Source of the DNA: Aphrocallistes beatrix | Taxonomy: Eukaryota > Porifera > Hexactinellida > Sceptrulophora > Aphrocallistidae | Assembly: GCA_963281255.1 (NCBI GenBank) | Contig: OY725499.1 | Span: 558,001-622,000 of the forward strand | Direction of reading: 5' to 3' | Length of the DNA stretch: 64,000 bases | Shown: piece after piece, positions 11,656-21,438 of the stretch | Layout: each line of letters starts with the position of its first letter | Numbering within the stretch: the first letter of the stretch is position 1 | The notes under the pieces: model-generated | Databases searched by the model: none | Told to the model about the DNA's origin: nothing | The model's input: the letters and a program-made list of their open reading frames with translations, nothing else | Program-made: the position numbers and the translations under genes

Positions 11656-12141
11656 ACCATAGCCCTATGTATATAAGGCCTGCCTTCTAAATCAGAAAAA
11701 TGGACCAGGGATGCGTTCGAATATGATTGAACTAATACATGATCTGCCTAAAATCGTTATCGACGCAAAATAGAGCTTCGGAATCTATTAGTCGACATTT
11801 TTTTTTGACACCCCATTTTACATAGAAAAATGTCAAAAAACGGGATGTTTACTGTACCGTACCTGAAACTCAAATTTTTGTATCAAAAACAGTAAAAAAA
11901 GCCGATGTCGACTGTGTTTGGAGCAAATATGACCTATTCCGCAATCATGATGACTAATCTAAATTTTAACGGATATGGGTATTTTAACACCATTTTTATT
12001 ATGCTGGTAATAGATTCCGAGGCTCTATTTTGAGTTGTTAACGATTTTAGGCAAATCATGTATTAATTCAACCATCTTCGACCGCATCCCTGGTTCATTT
12101 TTCTGATTTAGATGGCAGGCCTTATATACAGAGGGCTATGG
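11656..12141. mobile_element. fold-back element, about 0.49 kb
   Basis: The left end ACCATAGCCCTATGTATATA pairs with the right end TATATACAGAGGGCTATGGT. The arms (to about 11790 and from about 12020) share CTAAAATCGTTA/TAACGATTTTAG words also present in the 3028-4092 element, so the two belong to related families. Confidence 0.65.
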
Positions 12142-12382
12142 TAGTACATATTCCGGCAACTCAACCAAACCTTTACTGCAAATGTGTATTATATTAAGAC
12201 AAGTGCGCTTTCCCACTTACATAGCACTGATAGCAAATACTTCATGTCCACAGAGTCGCCCTACGAGCGGATACAGGCAAAGTATTAATTCCAAACTCGA
12301 ACTTGGTCATTATTAACAAAATAGTTCGATGTACATAAAACCTGTGTCCTTTACGGAAAAATTTCAATTGTGAAATTCGTGT

Positions 12383-12751
12383 GTGAATCCTTTCATTGAG
12401 GAATGCATGTTTTATATAGTTCAGTCCATATCTCCTGGTATGCCTAAAGAGATTTCAGACTTCACGAGTTGGCTGCACACCAGTGAACCCACACAACGCG
12501 TCCAATTACTCAACTACCTCCGCTCCCTCACCACAGTTCTAGAAGAAAATGAACTGGAAACCTACCTCAACCCGTCCAGTCTAGGAAAAGCCACTAACCG
12601 CACTACAACCACAAGAAAGCAACCCACTCTCTCCTATCTATCCCAAGCACGCATCAAGAGTCAGCGAAATGGCAGTAGGAAGGCGTCAGAATTCGCGGAA
12701 TCGATTAACGGTGAAGCAATTGACGTACACAAGTTATTCCCACAACACTAA
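12383..12751 (+). CDS. unassigned ORF (up to 122 aa), probably a 3' exon
   Basis: The translation MPKEISDFTSWLHTSEPTQRVQL..., then SLTTVLEENELETYL and a Ser/Thr/Arg-rich tail ending KLFPQH, looks protein-like (helical, with biased third positions). I cannot name it. An acceptor TTTATATAG at 12419 would place the exon at 12420-12751 and would remove the first residues, including the apparent start. It may join the exon at 10596-10807. Confidence 0.35.
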   Translation: MNPFIEECMFYIVQSISPGMPKEISDFTSWLHTSEPTQRVQLLNYLRSLTTVLEENELETYLNPSSLGKATNRTTTTRKQPTLSYLSQARIKSQRNGSRKASEFAESINGEAIDVHKLFPQH

Positions 12752-13014
12752 TCAGGAGATGTTGTTTCTATATATTTTAACAGAGAATGTATTTATTGAG
12801 CGAAATATCCGAAAGCGTATTTATTTCTATATTTATGGAACTGAACTGATGCTCTTATTAAACCTAATTCAATATTCCCATCTCGCCATTTGTCTCGCAT
12901 TAGTGATTACTATTAGTTAAGAGTAGTTAGTTTGAATCTGATTCTATGCTTGTCGTTAGTTCAACTTTGTTTAGTGATCGTTACTCCGAATTCCGAATGA
13001 ATCCAATTGCAAAT

Positions 13015-13460
13015 AGCTCACTATATCCAATATTATCAGTAACGTCTCTAAAATGCTATATACTATATTAAATATAATTTGATCAACAAAATATTAATTC
13101 GAATCTATTTTAAAATACATATATACTATTTTTAAACGCTATAATTTCAAATCTTATCCAATTTTTATCCAATTTAGTTTTATCTCTAGAAACTAATTCA
13201 CTTTAAAAATGTTTAAAATAATGACTCCATAAGCATTTTAATATTTAATCATTGCTAATAAGATATCTTATGACAATGTAAGAAATTGAATCTTACTGTA
13301 GGCAGAGTAAAAGTATATAAGAGTTTGTATTTGAGGAGAATTTGAATAAGATCTCGCATCTAATCATTTTCATCTCATACAAACCTAATACAAGTGCAAT
13401 TTACACGAATCAATTCGAGACTATCCATATCTCATGTGAGTTGGTTTCATTAATATTAAT
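13015..13460 (-). repeat. conserved NLR-upstream block (copy 1)
   Basis: Read on the minus strand, this matches the blocks at about 48600-49120 and 63240-63790. Shared words include CAACTCACATGAGATATGGA, TTGCACTTGTGTTAGTTTGT and ACTCTGCCTACAGTAAGATT (slightly changed in some copies). It lies upstream of NLR1 in the same relative orientation as the other two blocks lie to NLR2 and NLR3, so it was duplicated with the genes. Confidence 0.75.
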
Positions 13461-13496
13461 TAAATGATATTACTTGATAGTTGTATTCTCGCAGGC

Positions 13497-14011
13497 ATGT
13501 CCCACTAACACCATATAAGTCCCGTTTATACATTTTATATCCCACTAGGACATTATAAGTAGCATAAAAGCTCATAAAAACAAATCACACCTTGCCAATG
13601 AAAAATTTTATATGTCCGAATGTCATCTTATTTGTCACCCTAGGACCTTAGAGTATCCAGTGCTACTTTAAATGTCCAAATGAATGCTCATATGGCATAT
13701 TTGCGACGATTTAAATCCCCAAACCGACTTAGATGTCCCACAAACACCTTAGATGTCTAATAAACGCCTTTATATAACCGTGAAACCCCTTAAATGGCCC
13801 ACAAACACCCTATAGGTTGCACAAATTCTTTATATGTACGTGAAACGATTTATATGACTGTGAAACGCCTTAAGTGTCCAACAAACACCTTATATGTCCC
13901 GCAAACGCTTTAAATGACAGTGGAACGCCATAATTTCCCACAAACCCATTATATGTCCTACAAACGCCGTATATGTCCATGAAACGCCTTATATGTCCCA
14001 CAAACTCTTTA
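13497..14011. repeat. degenerate 20-bp minisatellite upstream of NLR1 (first part)
   Basis: Repeats of about 20-21 bp with the consensus TTATATGTCCCACAAACGCC become more regular towards 14010. The complement of this unit resembles the 20-bp unit upstream of NLR2 (AGATGCTAGTGGAACGAATA) and NLR3. The array continues at 14612 after an inserted transposon. Confidence 0.75.
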
Positions 14012-14013
14012 TA

Positions 14014-14611
14014 CAGTCTGTCACGCAATTATTTACAATTTTAAGTAATTTTGTAAAGAACCGTAGTTTGGAGCAACGCTAGTGCATATTTTCAGAGAAA
14101 ATTGCAAATTGCACGGATCTTTTTATAATGTTCTTAATGGGGTTTTGATAGATAATGCATTTTTACGCTACCAGGGCGGTTGGAAACTTCAAGAAGACTA
14201 TTCCATCCATAAATCTAAGTTTTCAAGGGCCTACCAAAAGTTTCGTGAGATATCCTGCATAGATTGGCCTGCAAATAATCCCGATTTGAATCCTACTGCG
14301 AACTTATGGAGCTACTTAAACATAGGATTCAAGTCAGGGCTCCCAAAACGATAAAGAGGTAGAACGTTTCGTCAAAATTGAATGGGAGTCCTTTCGTTCC
14401 AACTAGTCTGTCTAACTTTGTAAAATAAATGAGGAGACGCTGCGGTTTGGTGATAGATTCTCGAGAGAAAAAATTGATTCTTAAATTTGAAATTGTTATC
14501 ATAGTTACATAATGGATATTGTCATCTAATAGCAAAAGAAAATCAATCAACCATACTTCTATCTTCAGTTATATTGAATTGAACGATTGTAAATAATTAC
14601 GTGACAGACTG
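14014..14611 (+). mobile_element. Tc1/mariner-like element with transposase remnant, inserted in the minisatellite
   Basis: The ends CAGTCTGTCACGCAATTATT and AATAATTACGTGACAGACTG are inverted and flanked by TA (14012-14013 and 14612-14613). Inside, 14082-14354 encodes a Tc1-type transposase tail (DWPANNPDLNPTANLW, the usual SPDLNPIENLW region with the final catalytic residue context). The rest of the transposase is missing, so it is non-autonomous. It splits one 20-bp repeat array in two. Confidence 0.85.
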
Positions 14612-14716
14612 TATGTCCCACAAACACCATATATGTCCATGAAACGCTTTATATGTCCCACGAATGCCATATATGTCCAACAAACGCCTTATATGACTGT
14701 GAAAAGCCTTATACAT
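14612..14716. repeat. 20-bp minisatellite upstream of NLR1 (second part)
   Basis: About five units of TATATGTCCCACAAACGCCT type continue the array from 14011 in the same register and orientation. Confidence 0.7.
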
Positions 14717-14829
14717 AGGGCATTCCAAAAGTTCTCGTCCCAAATCTGTATTTCAAGTGAGAGTGAAAATAGGATATTTTCAATTTGTCCATTGTATTCC
14801 TTAGGGGATCAGCTTCCAATTTATATATT

Positions 14830-15362
14830 GGTTTATTTAAAAAAGACAATTATTGTGGTTCCTATATTAGATTTTTGTGCATCGGTTTAGGGCACTGCCT
14901 TTGAATGTGATTTTTGGGTTCCCTTTGATATATTTCAGTCCTGAGCAGATTTAGATTAAAACTGATCCCGCCATCCAATTCTACGCATCAACTAACATAT
15001 AGATTGAATTCTCTGAAGTATTTTAGTTTGAGGCTGAGGGAATAATTGTGTTTTGAAGTGGTTTACTACCGTTTTTGTCCCACTTTTTGAGTGGCGAAAA
15101 TTGACAAAAAATCCACTAAAAGTGGCATGATATTTTTGCAACACGAGCAATACTATTGAACACCTCCTGATTACTTTATCACATTGGTTCTTAATTATTT
15201 CACCTTTTAATGACCTTATTCTACGATTTTCACAACTTTTATTCTCCAAATTTAGTTTTAAGCCATTTTCAATGGGAAGATTCCAAATTTTCGACACTAC
15301 CCTAAACCGATGCATAAAAATCTAATATAGGAACCACAATAATTGTCCTCTTAAAATAAATC
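14830..15362. mobile_element. fold-back element just upstream of NLR1
   Basis: The arms GACAATTATTGTGGTTCCTA and TAGGAACCACAATAATTGTC, and ATCGGTTTAGGG/CCCTAAACCGAT, enclose a central part with a minus-strand ORF (14992-15315, about 107 aa). I cannot assign that ORF and do not treat it as a gene. Confidence 0.65.
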
Positions 15363-15736
15363 GACATGAATATAGAAAATCTAATAAGTACTTGGGTATC
15401 GAACAATAATATTATATTATACAGTAGAACTGGGATTAGACGTACCCTCCAGGAAACGGAGAAAAGAATGTACTAAACGAGTTGATATTACACAGGAATC
15501 GATATATTAAATGAATTTTGATTCAGAGAAAAGAGTACGTACTGACCGAGTTCTAGAGTAAATGAGATTGTTGGTGATATAATTGGATTGTAGTAACCCA
15601 TTTTTAGCTAGCCGCGAAAATTGTTTCCAATCGAATTTCAAAATTTGTAATTCAATTTTAATAATTAAACCTAGTTTATACTCAATTTTCTTCTGAAATT
15701 GTTTATTGATGAGTTTATTTTATTTAGATTTTGGAA

Positions 15737-18700
15737 ATGGCAGACGACAGTTCCAAAACGGACCTTATCGAATTGGGCAAACAGTTATCGCCTCCAGACG
15801 TCCAAAAACTCGTAAACCTCCTCAACATCCCTTCTGGCTACAGCGAGAAGATCACAAGTGGAATGAATCTTTTGGGTACATTGAAAAAGTGGGGGGAACA
15901 TAATCCGAATGTTTTTTACCAAGGATTGGAAGCGATCGGTCGCGCCGATCTTCTAGAAAAAGCTAAACAGTATCCCTGGTTAGCTTCTGAATTCCCAGTC
16001 AAACACGTCACGCATGAAAAGGAATTTTCAGTTAAAAGTCTAGTGAAAGTTTTGAAAAATGAACTAAGTGAAGAAGATTGGCATGGAATCTACCTCGTTA
16101 ATGAGAACATTGATTTTTCCATGACTTTCGATGCGAAATTGAAATCTCTCCTTGAAGAGGGTTACATAGCGTCAGACCTCGCACAGTTGACTAACTTAAT
16201 GTCAATAATCAAGCGAAACGACATTGCAATCTCCGTGCAACAACACCAACAAATGTTTACGCGAATTCCTAATTTAGTAACCAACTTTGAGAAGCATATC
16301 AACTCCCTGGAGAAGGATATAGCTAAATGGAATGTTTCCCTCATGAAATACATGGAATTCAAGAATAAGAGTGTGCAACAAATGCTTGATGACGAGGAAG
16401 AAGTAGACCTCGAATCCATTTTCGTTCCTCTGACGATTATCAAAGAGAAGCCCAGATTAGTGAATCCAGAGGACGAGACTACCTACAATGAAATTGAATT
16501 TATGCGTAAAATCGCCAGGAAAGAAATCGACATCACACCAGTAGATTTTGATAGCGAAATAAAAGAATATTTTCCCTCAAATCCCGAAATCTGGTGCCTC
16601 ATCGGGAATCCTGGCAGCGGCAAGACATTTCTTTGCCATAGGATAGGCCTTCGTTTCGGACAAAATAAACTTCCTCAATTCTCCTTCGCTGTTTCCATTC
16701 CTTGTCGGAACGCAGAATGGCACCAAATGGAACAGAGCAAGAAAGTGTCTGTTGGCATAAATGCAGAGTTCATCCAAACCTGGCTCTGCTTGTCCATGCC
16801 AGTCGATGCCAGCTGGCGTTCTGACCTGTCTCAGCATCTCGTCGATTCAGACGGTGAAGGACTTCTGATTATCATTGACAGTATCGACGAGTACACAAAA
16901 GAAGTTCCCTTCAATCAGACACTCCTCTTCCTTCTCCTCACGAGAAAAGTCCTAAAATCCTCCACCATCCTCGTGACGAGCCGTCCAGGTGCTTATACAA
17001 CAATTTCCTCCAACTTCCAACTCAACATTGACCGTTTCTATCAGATCCTCGGATTCTCCCCTGAGAACCGAGACCTCTACTTCCGCATCCAACTGCCAGA
17101 AAAGAGGAAACTGGATCAGTTGAAGAATTTAATCCACCTCCACGATGAGATGAACCAACTCTCTCTCGTGCCAGTCAACGCGTCTCTATTCGCAGCCCTC
17201 GTTCGTGGAAATGATAATGTGAGCGCATTCACCCTCACACTCCTCTACACAGAGTTGATCAGCTACCTGATCAGGCGACAACTGTCACGAATGAACTTGA
17301 AGCACCTTGCCAAGAAACAGTTGTTTCCCCGAATGCATCCAGATGTAGTGGATTGTCTGCATCGCATCGGCGAGGTAGCCTATCTCGGCGTGTCCAGTCG
17401 AGAACTGACCTCCACGAAGGACATCCTCCTTAACGTGGACGGCGTAGATCAGGCATGCCAGTGCTTGGGCCTGGCAGAAGAGCACATTAAGAAGCTCCCT
17501 CATGGCAAAGTGGTCCGTGTGTGGTGTTTTTCCCACCTGACCATTGAAGAATTCGTCGGTGCCAACTGGTTGCGCAATTGTTCATGGAGAGACCAATGTT
17601 TGAGCACTCGCTACATCGTGAATAGTGATGATAACTTTTCAGTGTTTAAGATGGTGGTGAGGTTTTTGTGTGGTTTATTGTGTAAGGAGGCGGACCTGAT
17701 TCTCTCCATTTTATTCAAATTCGTACCAACCACCCCGATTTCCATGCTTCACATGCCAATGTTATACCAACTCTACTATGTGCGATTTCTTGAGTTTACT
17801 GACTGGGTTGATTTTACAAACAAATTCGTTGTTTTGTCTGAAATGGTGTTTGAATGTAACTGTGAATCAATTTCAGAATCATTTTCTAATTTCCGTCGCT
17901 TCCTTCTACAGTCTCTCCACTTCTATTTTGATAATCCCATATCTCCTAATGGGTGGGAATGTTTCGTGAAATCAGTACGTCTCCTCCATTCCATCCAACT
18001 ACTCTATTTCGATTCACGCTACGTTTCTCCATCTCAGTTCCGTTCATTACTGGAGCACCTGGACACTTGTTCCCTAAGCTACTTAGCAGTGCAGTTCTAC
18101 GATACAGACTTTTCTACTTTCTCTTCTTACAGTAGAGTCCTCGAAGAGATTCAGCTACCTCCTGGCACTAAGCTTAGTTTGGAACTTTATAGTTGTAACC
18201 TCACAGACACTGAATCAGCTGTTCATGTGTCTTCTTCTCAACTATTCCAACTATCCACGAGTCTGCGTTTAAATGCGACAGAATTCCCCCCTAATTTTGT
18301 TCAGCAGATAGGCAATCAATTGAATTGCACTGATAACTTGTATTATTATCCCAGAGACTCCACAGAATACGACACCATGATTCCACTTCTCTGTACTGCT
18401 ACACAGCTCACTGCTTTATACCTCGACTATATTCGTGGGTATGAACAACAGTTACAAACGCTACTCCCTCGACTCTCCAATCTACAGGAGATAGGATTGT
18501 ATGGAGGAGATCACTACTCACTGCTACCTTACATCTACAGTCTATCCGGACTCAAATACCTACAACTAAGTTCTTATGATGAACCTACAGACAGCGGACA
18601 TAAAGATCTTCTCTTACACGTCCTGAATACTAACAAACACACTCTGAGAGAATTGTGGTTGTCTCATTTGCAGAGTGTTGGACTAACTAGTTGGAATGAA

Positions 18701-19090
18701 TTCTTCAGTTCAATAGCAGCCTGTACCAACTTAGTACTTCTTCGACTATGGGATACTGAGCTACAACATGGTGATGTCACTCTCTTCGGTGCAGCAGTGA
18801 GTAGACTCAGATCTTTAGTCCATTTGGATCTAACTGATGTTCCACTAGATGATATTGTGTGGTTACATCTGTGTATAGGACTCATGTACCATCCTACTAT
18901 CCGGCGTTTAGAAATATGGAGATGTAACCTCAATTCCAACTGTTGCAAAGCTCTCACACACCTCATACCGACTCTACTACAGCTAACGACGCTAGTCATG
19001 AATTATAATAACCTCTCTACTCCAGATCCTGAACCCGTCCTACTTCTGACACGAACAGCTAAACTATATTCAGTAACTCTTAAGGTTTAG
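15737..19090 (+). CDS. NLR1: tandem death-effector-like domains, NACHT ATPase, leucine-rich repeats (1117 aa)
   Basis: This is a single-exon NOD-like receptor, expected to be a cytosolic sensor. Residues about 5-85 form a DED-like helical bundle (DLIELGKQLSPPDVQKLVNL, then FYQGLEAIGRADLLEKA). Residues about 95-180 form a second one (SLVKVLKNELSEEDW, LTNLMSIIKRNDIA). A helical linker leads to FVPLTI near 240. In the NACHT domain Walker A is GNPGSGKT (290-297), Walker B is LLIIIDSIDEY (Asp near 381) and sensor 1 is VTSRPGAY; FSHLTIEEF marks the winged-helix/MLHD side. Irregular LRRs follow from about 700 to 1110. I chose the ATG at 15737: a splice acceptor (TTTATTTAG, ending 15727) sits just before it, as in the other copies, implying a 5'-UTR intron. 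The frame is intact. LRR and membrane-proximal parts differ most from NLR2 and NLR3. Confidence 0.88.
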   Translation: MADDSSKTDLIELGKQLSPPDVQKLVNLLNIPSGYSEKITSGMNLLGTLKKWGEHNPNVFYQGLEAIGRADLLEKAKQYPWLASEFPVKHVTHEKEFSVKSLVKVLKNELSEEDWHGIYLVNENIDFSMTFDAKLKSLLEEGYIASDLAQLTNLMSIIKRNDIAISVQQHQQMFTRIPNLVTNFEKHINSLEKDIAKWNVSLMKYMEFKNKSVQQMLDDEEEVDLESIFVPLTIIKEKPRLVNPEDETTYNEIEFMRKIARKEIDITPVDFDSEIKEYFPSNPEIWCLIGNPGSGKTFLCHRIGLRFGQNKLPQFSFAVSIPCRNAEWHQMEQSKKVSVGINAEFIQTWLCLSMPVDASWRSDLSQHLVDSDGEGLLIIIDSIDEYTKEVPFNQTLLFLLLTRKVLKSSTILVTSRPGAYTTISSNFQLNIDRFYQILGFSPENRDLYFRIQLPEKRKLDQLKNLIHLHDEMNQLSLVPVNASLFAALVRGNDNVSAFTLTLLYTELISYLIRRQLSRMNLKHLAKKQLFPRMHPDVVDCLHRIGEVAYLGVSSRELTSTKDILLNVDGVDQACQCLGLAEEHIKKLPHGKVVRVWCFSHLTIEEFVGANWLRNCSWRDQCLSTRYIVNSDDNFSVFKMVVRFLCGLLCKEADLILSILFKFVPTTPISMLHMPMLYQLYYVRFLEFTDWVDFTNKFVVLSEMVFECNCESISESFSNFRRFLLQSLHFYFDNPISPNGWECFVKSVRLLHSIQLLYFDSRYVSPSQFRSLLEHLDTCSLSYLAVQFYDTDFSTFSSYSRVLEEIQLPPGTKLSLELYSCNLTDTESAVHVSSSQLFQLSTSLRLNATEFPPNFVQQIGNQLNCTDNLYYYPRDSTEYDTMIPLLCTATQLTALYLDYIRGYEQQLQTLLPRLSNLQEIGLYGGDHYSLLPYIYSLSGLKYLQLSSYDEPTDSGHKDLLLHVLNTNKHTLRELWLSHLQSVGLTSWNEFFSSIAACTNLVLLRLWDTELQHGDVTLFGAAVSRLRSLVHLDLTDVPLDDIVWLHLCIGLMYHPTIRRLEIWRCNLNSNCCKALTHLIPTLLQLTTLVMNYNNLSTPDPEPVLLLTRTAKLYSVTLKV

Positions 19091-20040
19091 GATTAGTTTA
19101 TTGACACCTAAAATATGTATATTTATATTTTCCTGTTTATCTCGTTACTAGCCCTAATTTCAATTTGTGGTTGTTTTCCTTTATTCAATATTCCATAATG
19201 AATGTTTATTTTTATTTAACTAAACTAGAAACTGGGTTATCTATAAAAATATTTTAATTGATGCAGTAGATATTTTCTGGTTAATAATGAAAATCCGAAA
19301 ACCAGCAGACAATCTCAAGTGAGCGACTGACCGCGTGGAGACGAAGAAGGATCTATGACAGAGTAGCTTCCTTGCGATTCTGAGAAGTTCTCCAACTACT
19401 TCGCTGTTCTCCTGGTACAGAAGTTGTTCCACTTGGTCCACTTCACCCAGTGTGCACTTCAGAAACCGTCGCTCTCAATCGCGGAAGTTTCCGCCAAGTA
19501 GAACCAGCTGCTGTCAGCATTGACTGCCGCAGGATCGGAGAATCTGCTCAAGAGTTGTACGCAGCTGCTGACTCGACTCGCGCGATGGAAAACGGAGGTC
19601 TCGGTCTGAGTCTCCGACTGTGCCGAGAGGGAGGAAGCGAGCAGAGTGCCACGAGTCTGCCAGACAGCTTCGTCGTGAATTGTTGGATTGAGGCCACACT
19701 CGAATGCAGAGATCTCCAACCATTCTGTGAAGCAGTCACAGGAGATGTTCCAAGAGGTCTTGGACGCAATTGGACAGCTCTTCACCATTCCTCGTAATCC
19801 CGATAGGCGTGGATGCGGTTGAAACAGGACCAGTCAGGAGGAACAAGTTGCTGGAACTGGAGGAACTAGTGTTAATGACTCCACAACAGATACACCTGCA
19901 CTGAAAAGAAGATACCTCGAAAGGAATAGAAGACCGCTGAAAATTAAGCTCACAAGACTCCGAAAGCGACGGCGTGACATGAGTTCTCTTTCGAGAGAGA
20001 GGTGATGTTACGAGTCTGGTATTCCCCATCAACTTGCTTC
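19091..20040. other. GC-richer block of unknown origin with ORFs on both strands
   Basis: From about 19300 to 20030 base composition rises and overlapping open frames occur on both strands (19450-19797 plus; 19241-19441 and 19459-19788 minus). The minus-strand piece CTLGEVDQVEQLLYQENSEV...LLRIARKLL looks like a real amphipathic helix, and FTEWLEISAFECGL also looks protein-like. I cannot identify a family. It could be a decayed gene or transposon ORF on the minus strand. The NLR1 3' end is to the left and nothing recognisable follows. Confidence 0.3.
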
Positions 20041-21438
20041 CTCGCGCATACTAACAGTAGACATAGTTAGTTAGTAATAGCTTAGTTTGTTAAGCGTAAT
20101 GCTGTAGTGTGTATTATATACTGTTTATTATTTCTTTGCCAGTATTTTTTATCACTAACAAATCATCTCTACCGAAATTCGTGAAACGTGTGACAAAATA
20201 AATTAAAATATTAATAAAATTGATACGATTACACTGGTAGACTTCATTAGTTTTTGATTAATTCAACTGTTTGTAAGCAAGTAGGGCAAGTTCCATGTCC
20301 AATTCTACATATCAAAACTAATATAAATTTCAGTTCGTTTATTAAATAGTTTAGATGTTCACCTTTCGATTGATATATGTATGCTCTGATTATCAAATTG
20401 TTTTATGGCACTCGAGCGGCTTTAAGTAGCAAATACATTTCTCTCAGCTCAAAACTCAAAATGTTAGATAACTCTATCTCTACCTATTTATCAGGTTTGA
20501 ACGGTTGCCAACCGAATATCAGTATTCTGTTTTCGTTCAATATTTCGTGAAAGGTATTTCACTAAATTAATAAATATATTTGTTAGAGTTGTAATAATTT
20601 GGTAAACGTGATGTCGCCCTCTCACTAAAAATACTCCAAATTTTTCATTTATAATTATTAGTATGAGTGAACCATATTCTCAAAGACCCGGGCAATTCCG
20701 GATACGAAATTCCGATTATTATTCGATACCCGGGTATAAGAGCTCTGTATCCAGTATTGTAAACATAATAAATCATATTGTTGTGTACAGTATGCATATA
20801 CTGATTTATAGTAAATAAATTGTAATCGATAAAGTTATTTTTCAATCCCATATAATGATTAAAAAAAAACAAAAAAATCTCGTTTCCTCATTCCTGATTA
20901 CTTTACTTCGTCGGAGGTTGTAAAGTTAAGGCCGTACTTGATACAAATCTATACATAATTCAAGTTTTTCATCTGTCTAGTGATAATAAGATTTGACCAT
21001 TTTGGTTTACAATTTGGTTATTAGATGTATCGACTTTATTATACGTATAAAGGAATTTACTACAGTACAAGTAATATCAATGAAGGTGTTTCTCCTGTTA
21101 CTTACTTTATTGCTGTCCTACCCTATATTTAGTACTAAATATCTCTCTCGATATAACCATCTCTATCGGTTGTGGTTTTCAATACTAAACAATTAGGAAA
21201 AACGGATATTTTCGAAATTTCATGTCACAATGTTGCATGAAAAATTCACCATACACGATGCAAATTTGTTTCATCGTGTATTGTAGTTCTTTAGTGACCG
21301 AACTCCCTAGCAATTAAAGGTAATACTTCGTATTCAATATTAACGAATACTTTACTAGATTTCTACATATACACGACTTATATTATATCTTCTACCATAA
21401 TTAGTCCGGTAACATAAATCTAGTAAGTACTCATTCTT
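20041..21438. other. AT-rich intergenic region, no gene seen
   Basis: No coding or RNA gene is supported. A small palindromic stretch with GACCCGGGCAATTCCGG and ATACCCGGGTATAAGAG near 20685-20740 may be a short mobile-element relic. Confidence 0.4.

Noticed and set aside
14992..15315. 107-aa minus-strand ORF as a gene
   Set aside because: It lies largely within a fold-back element next to the arms and has no recognisable motif.
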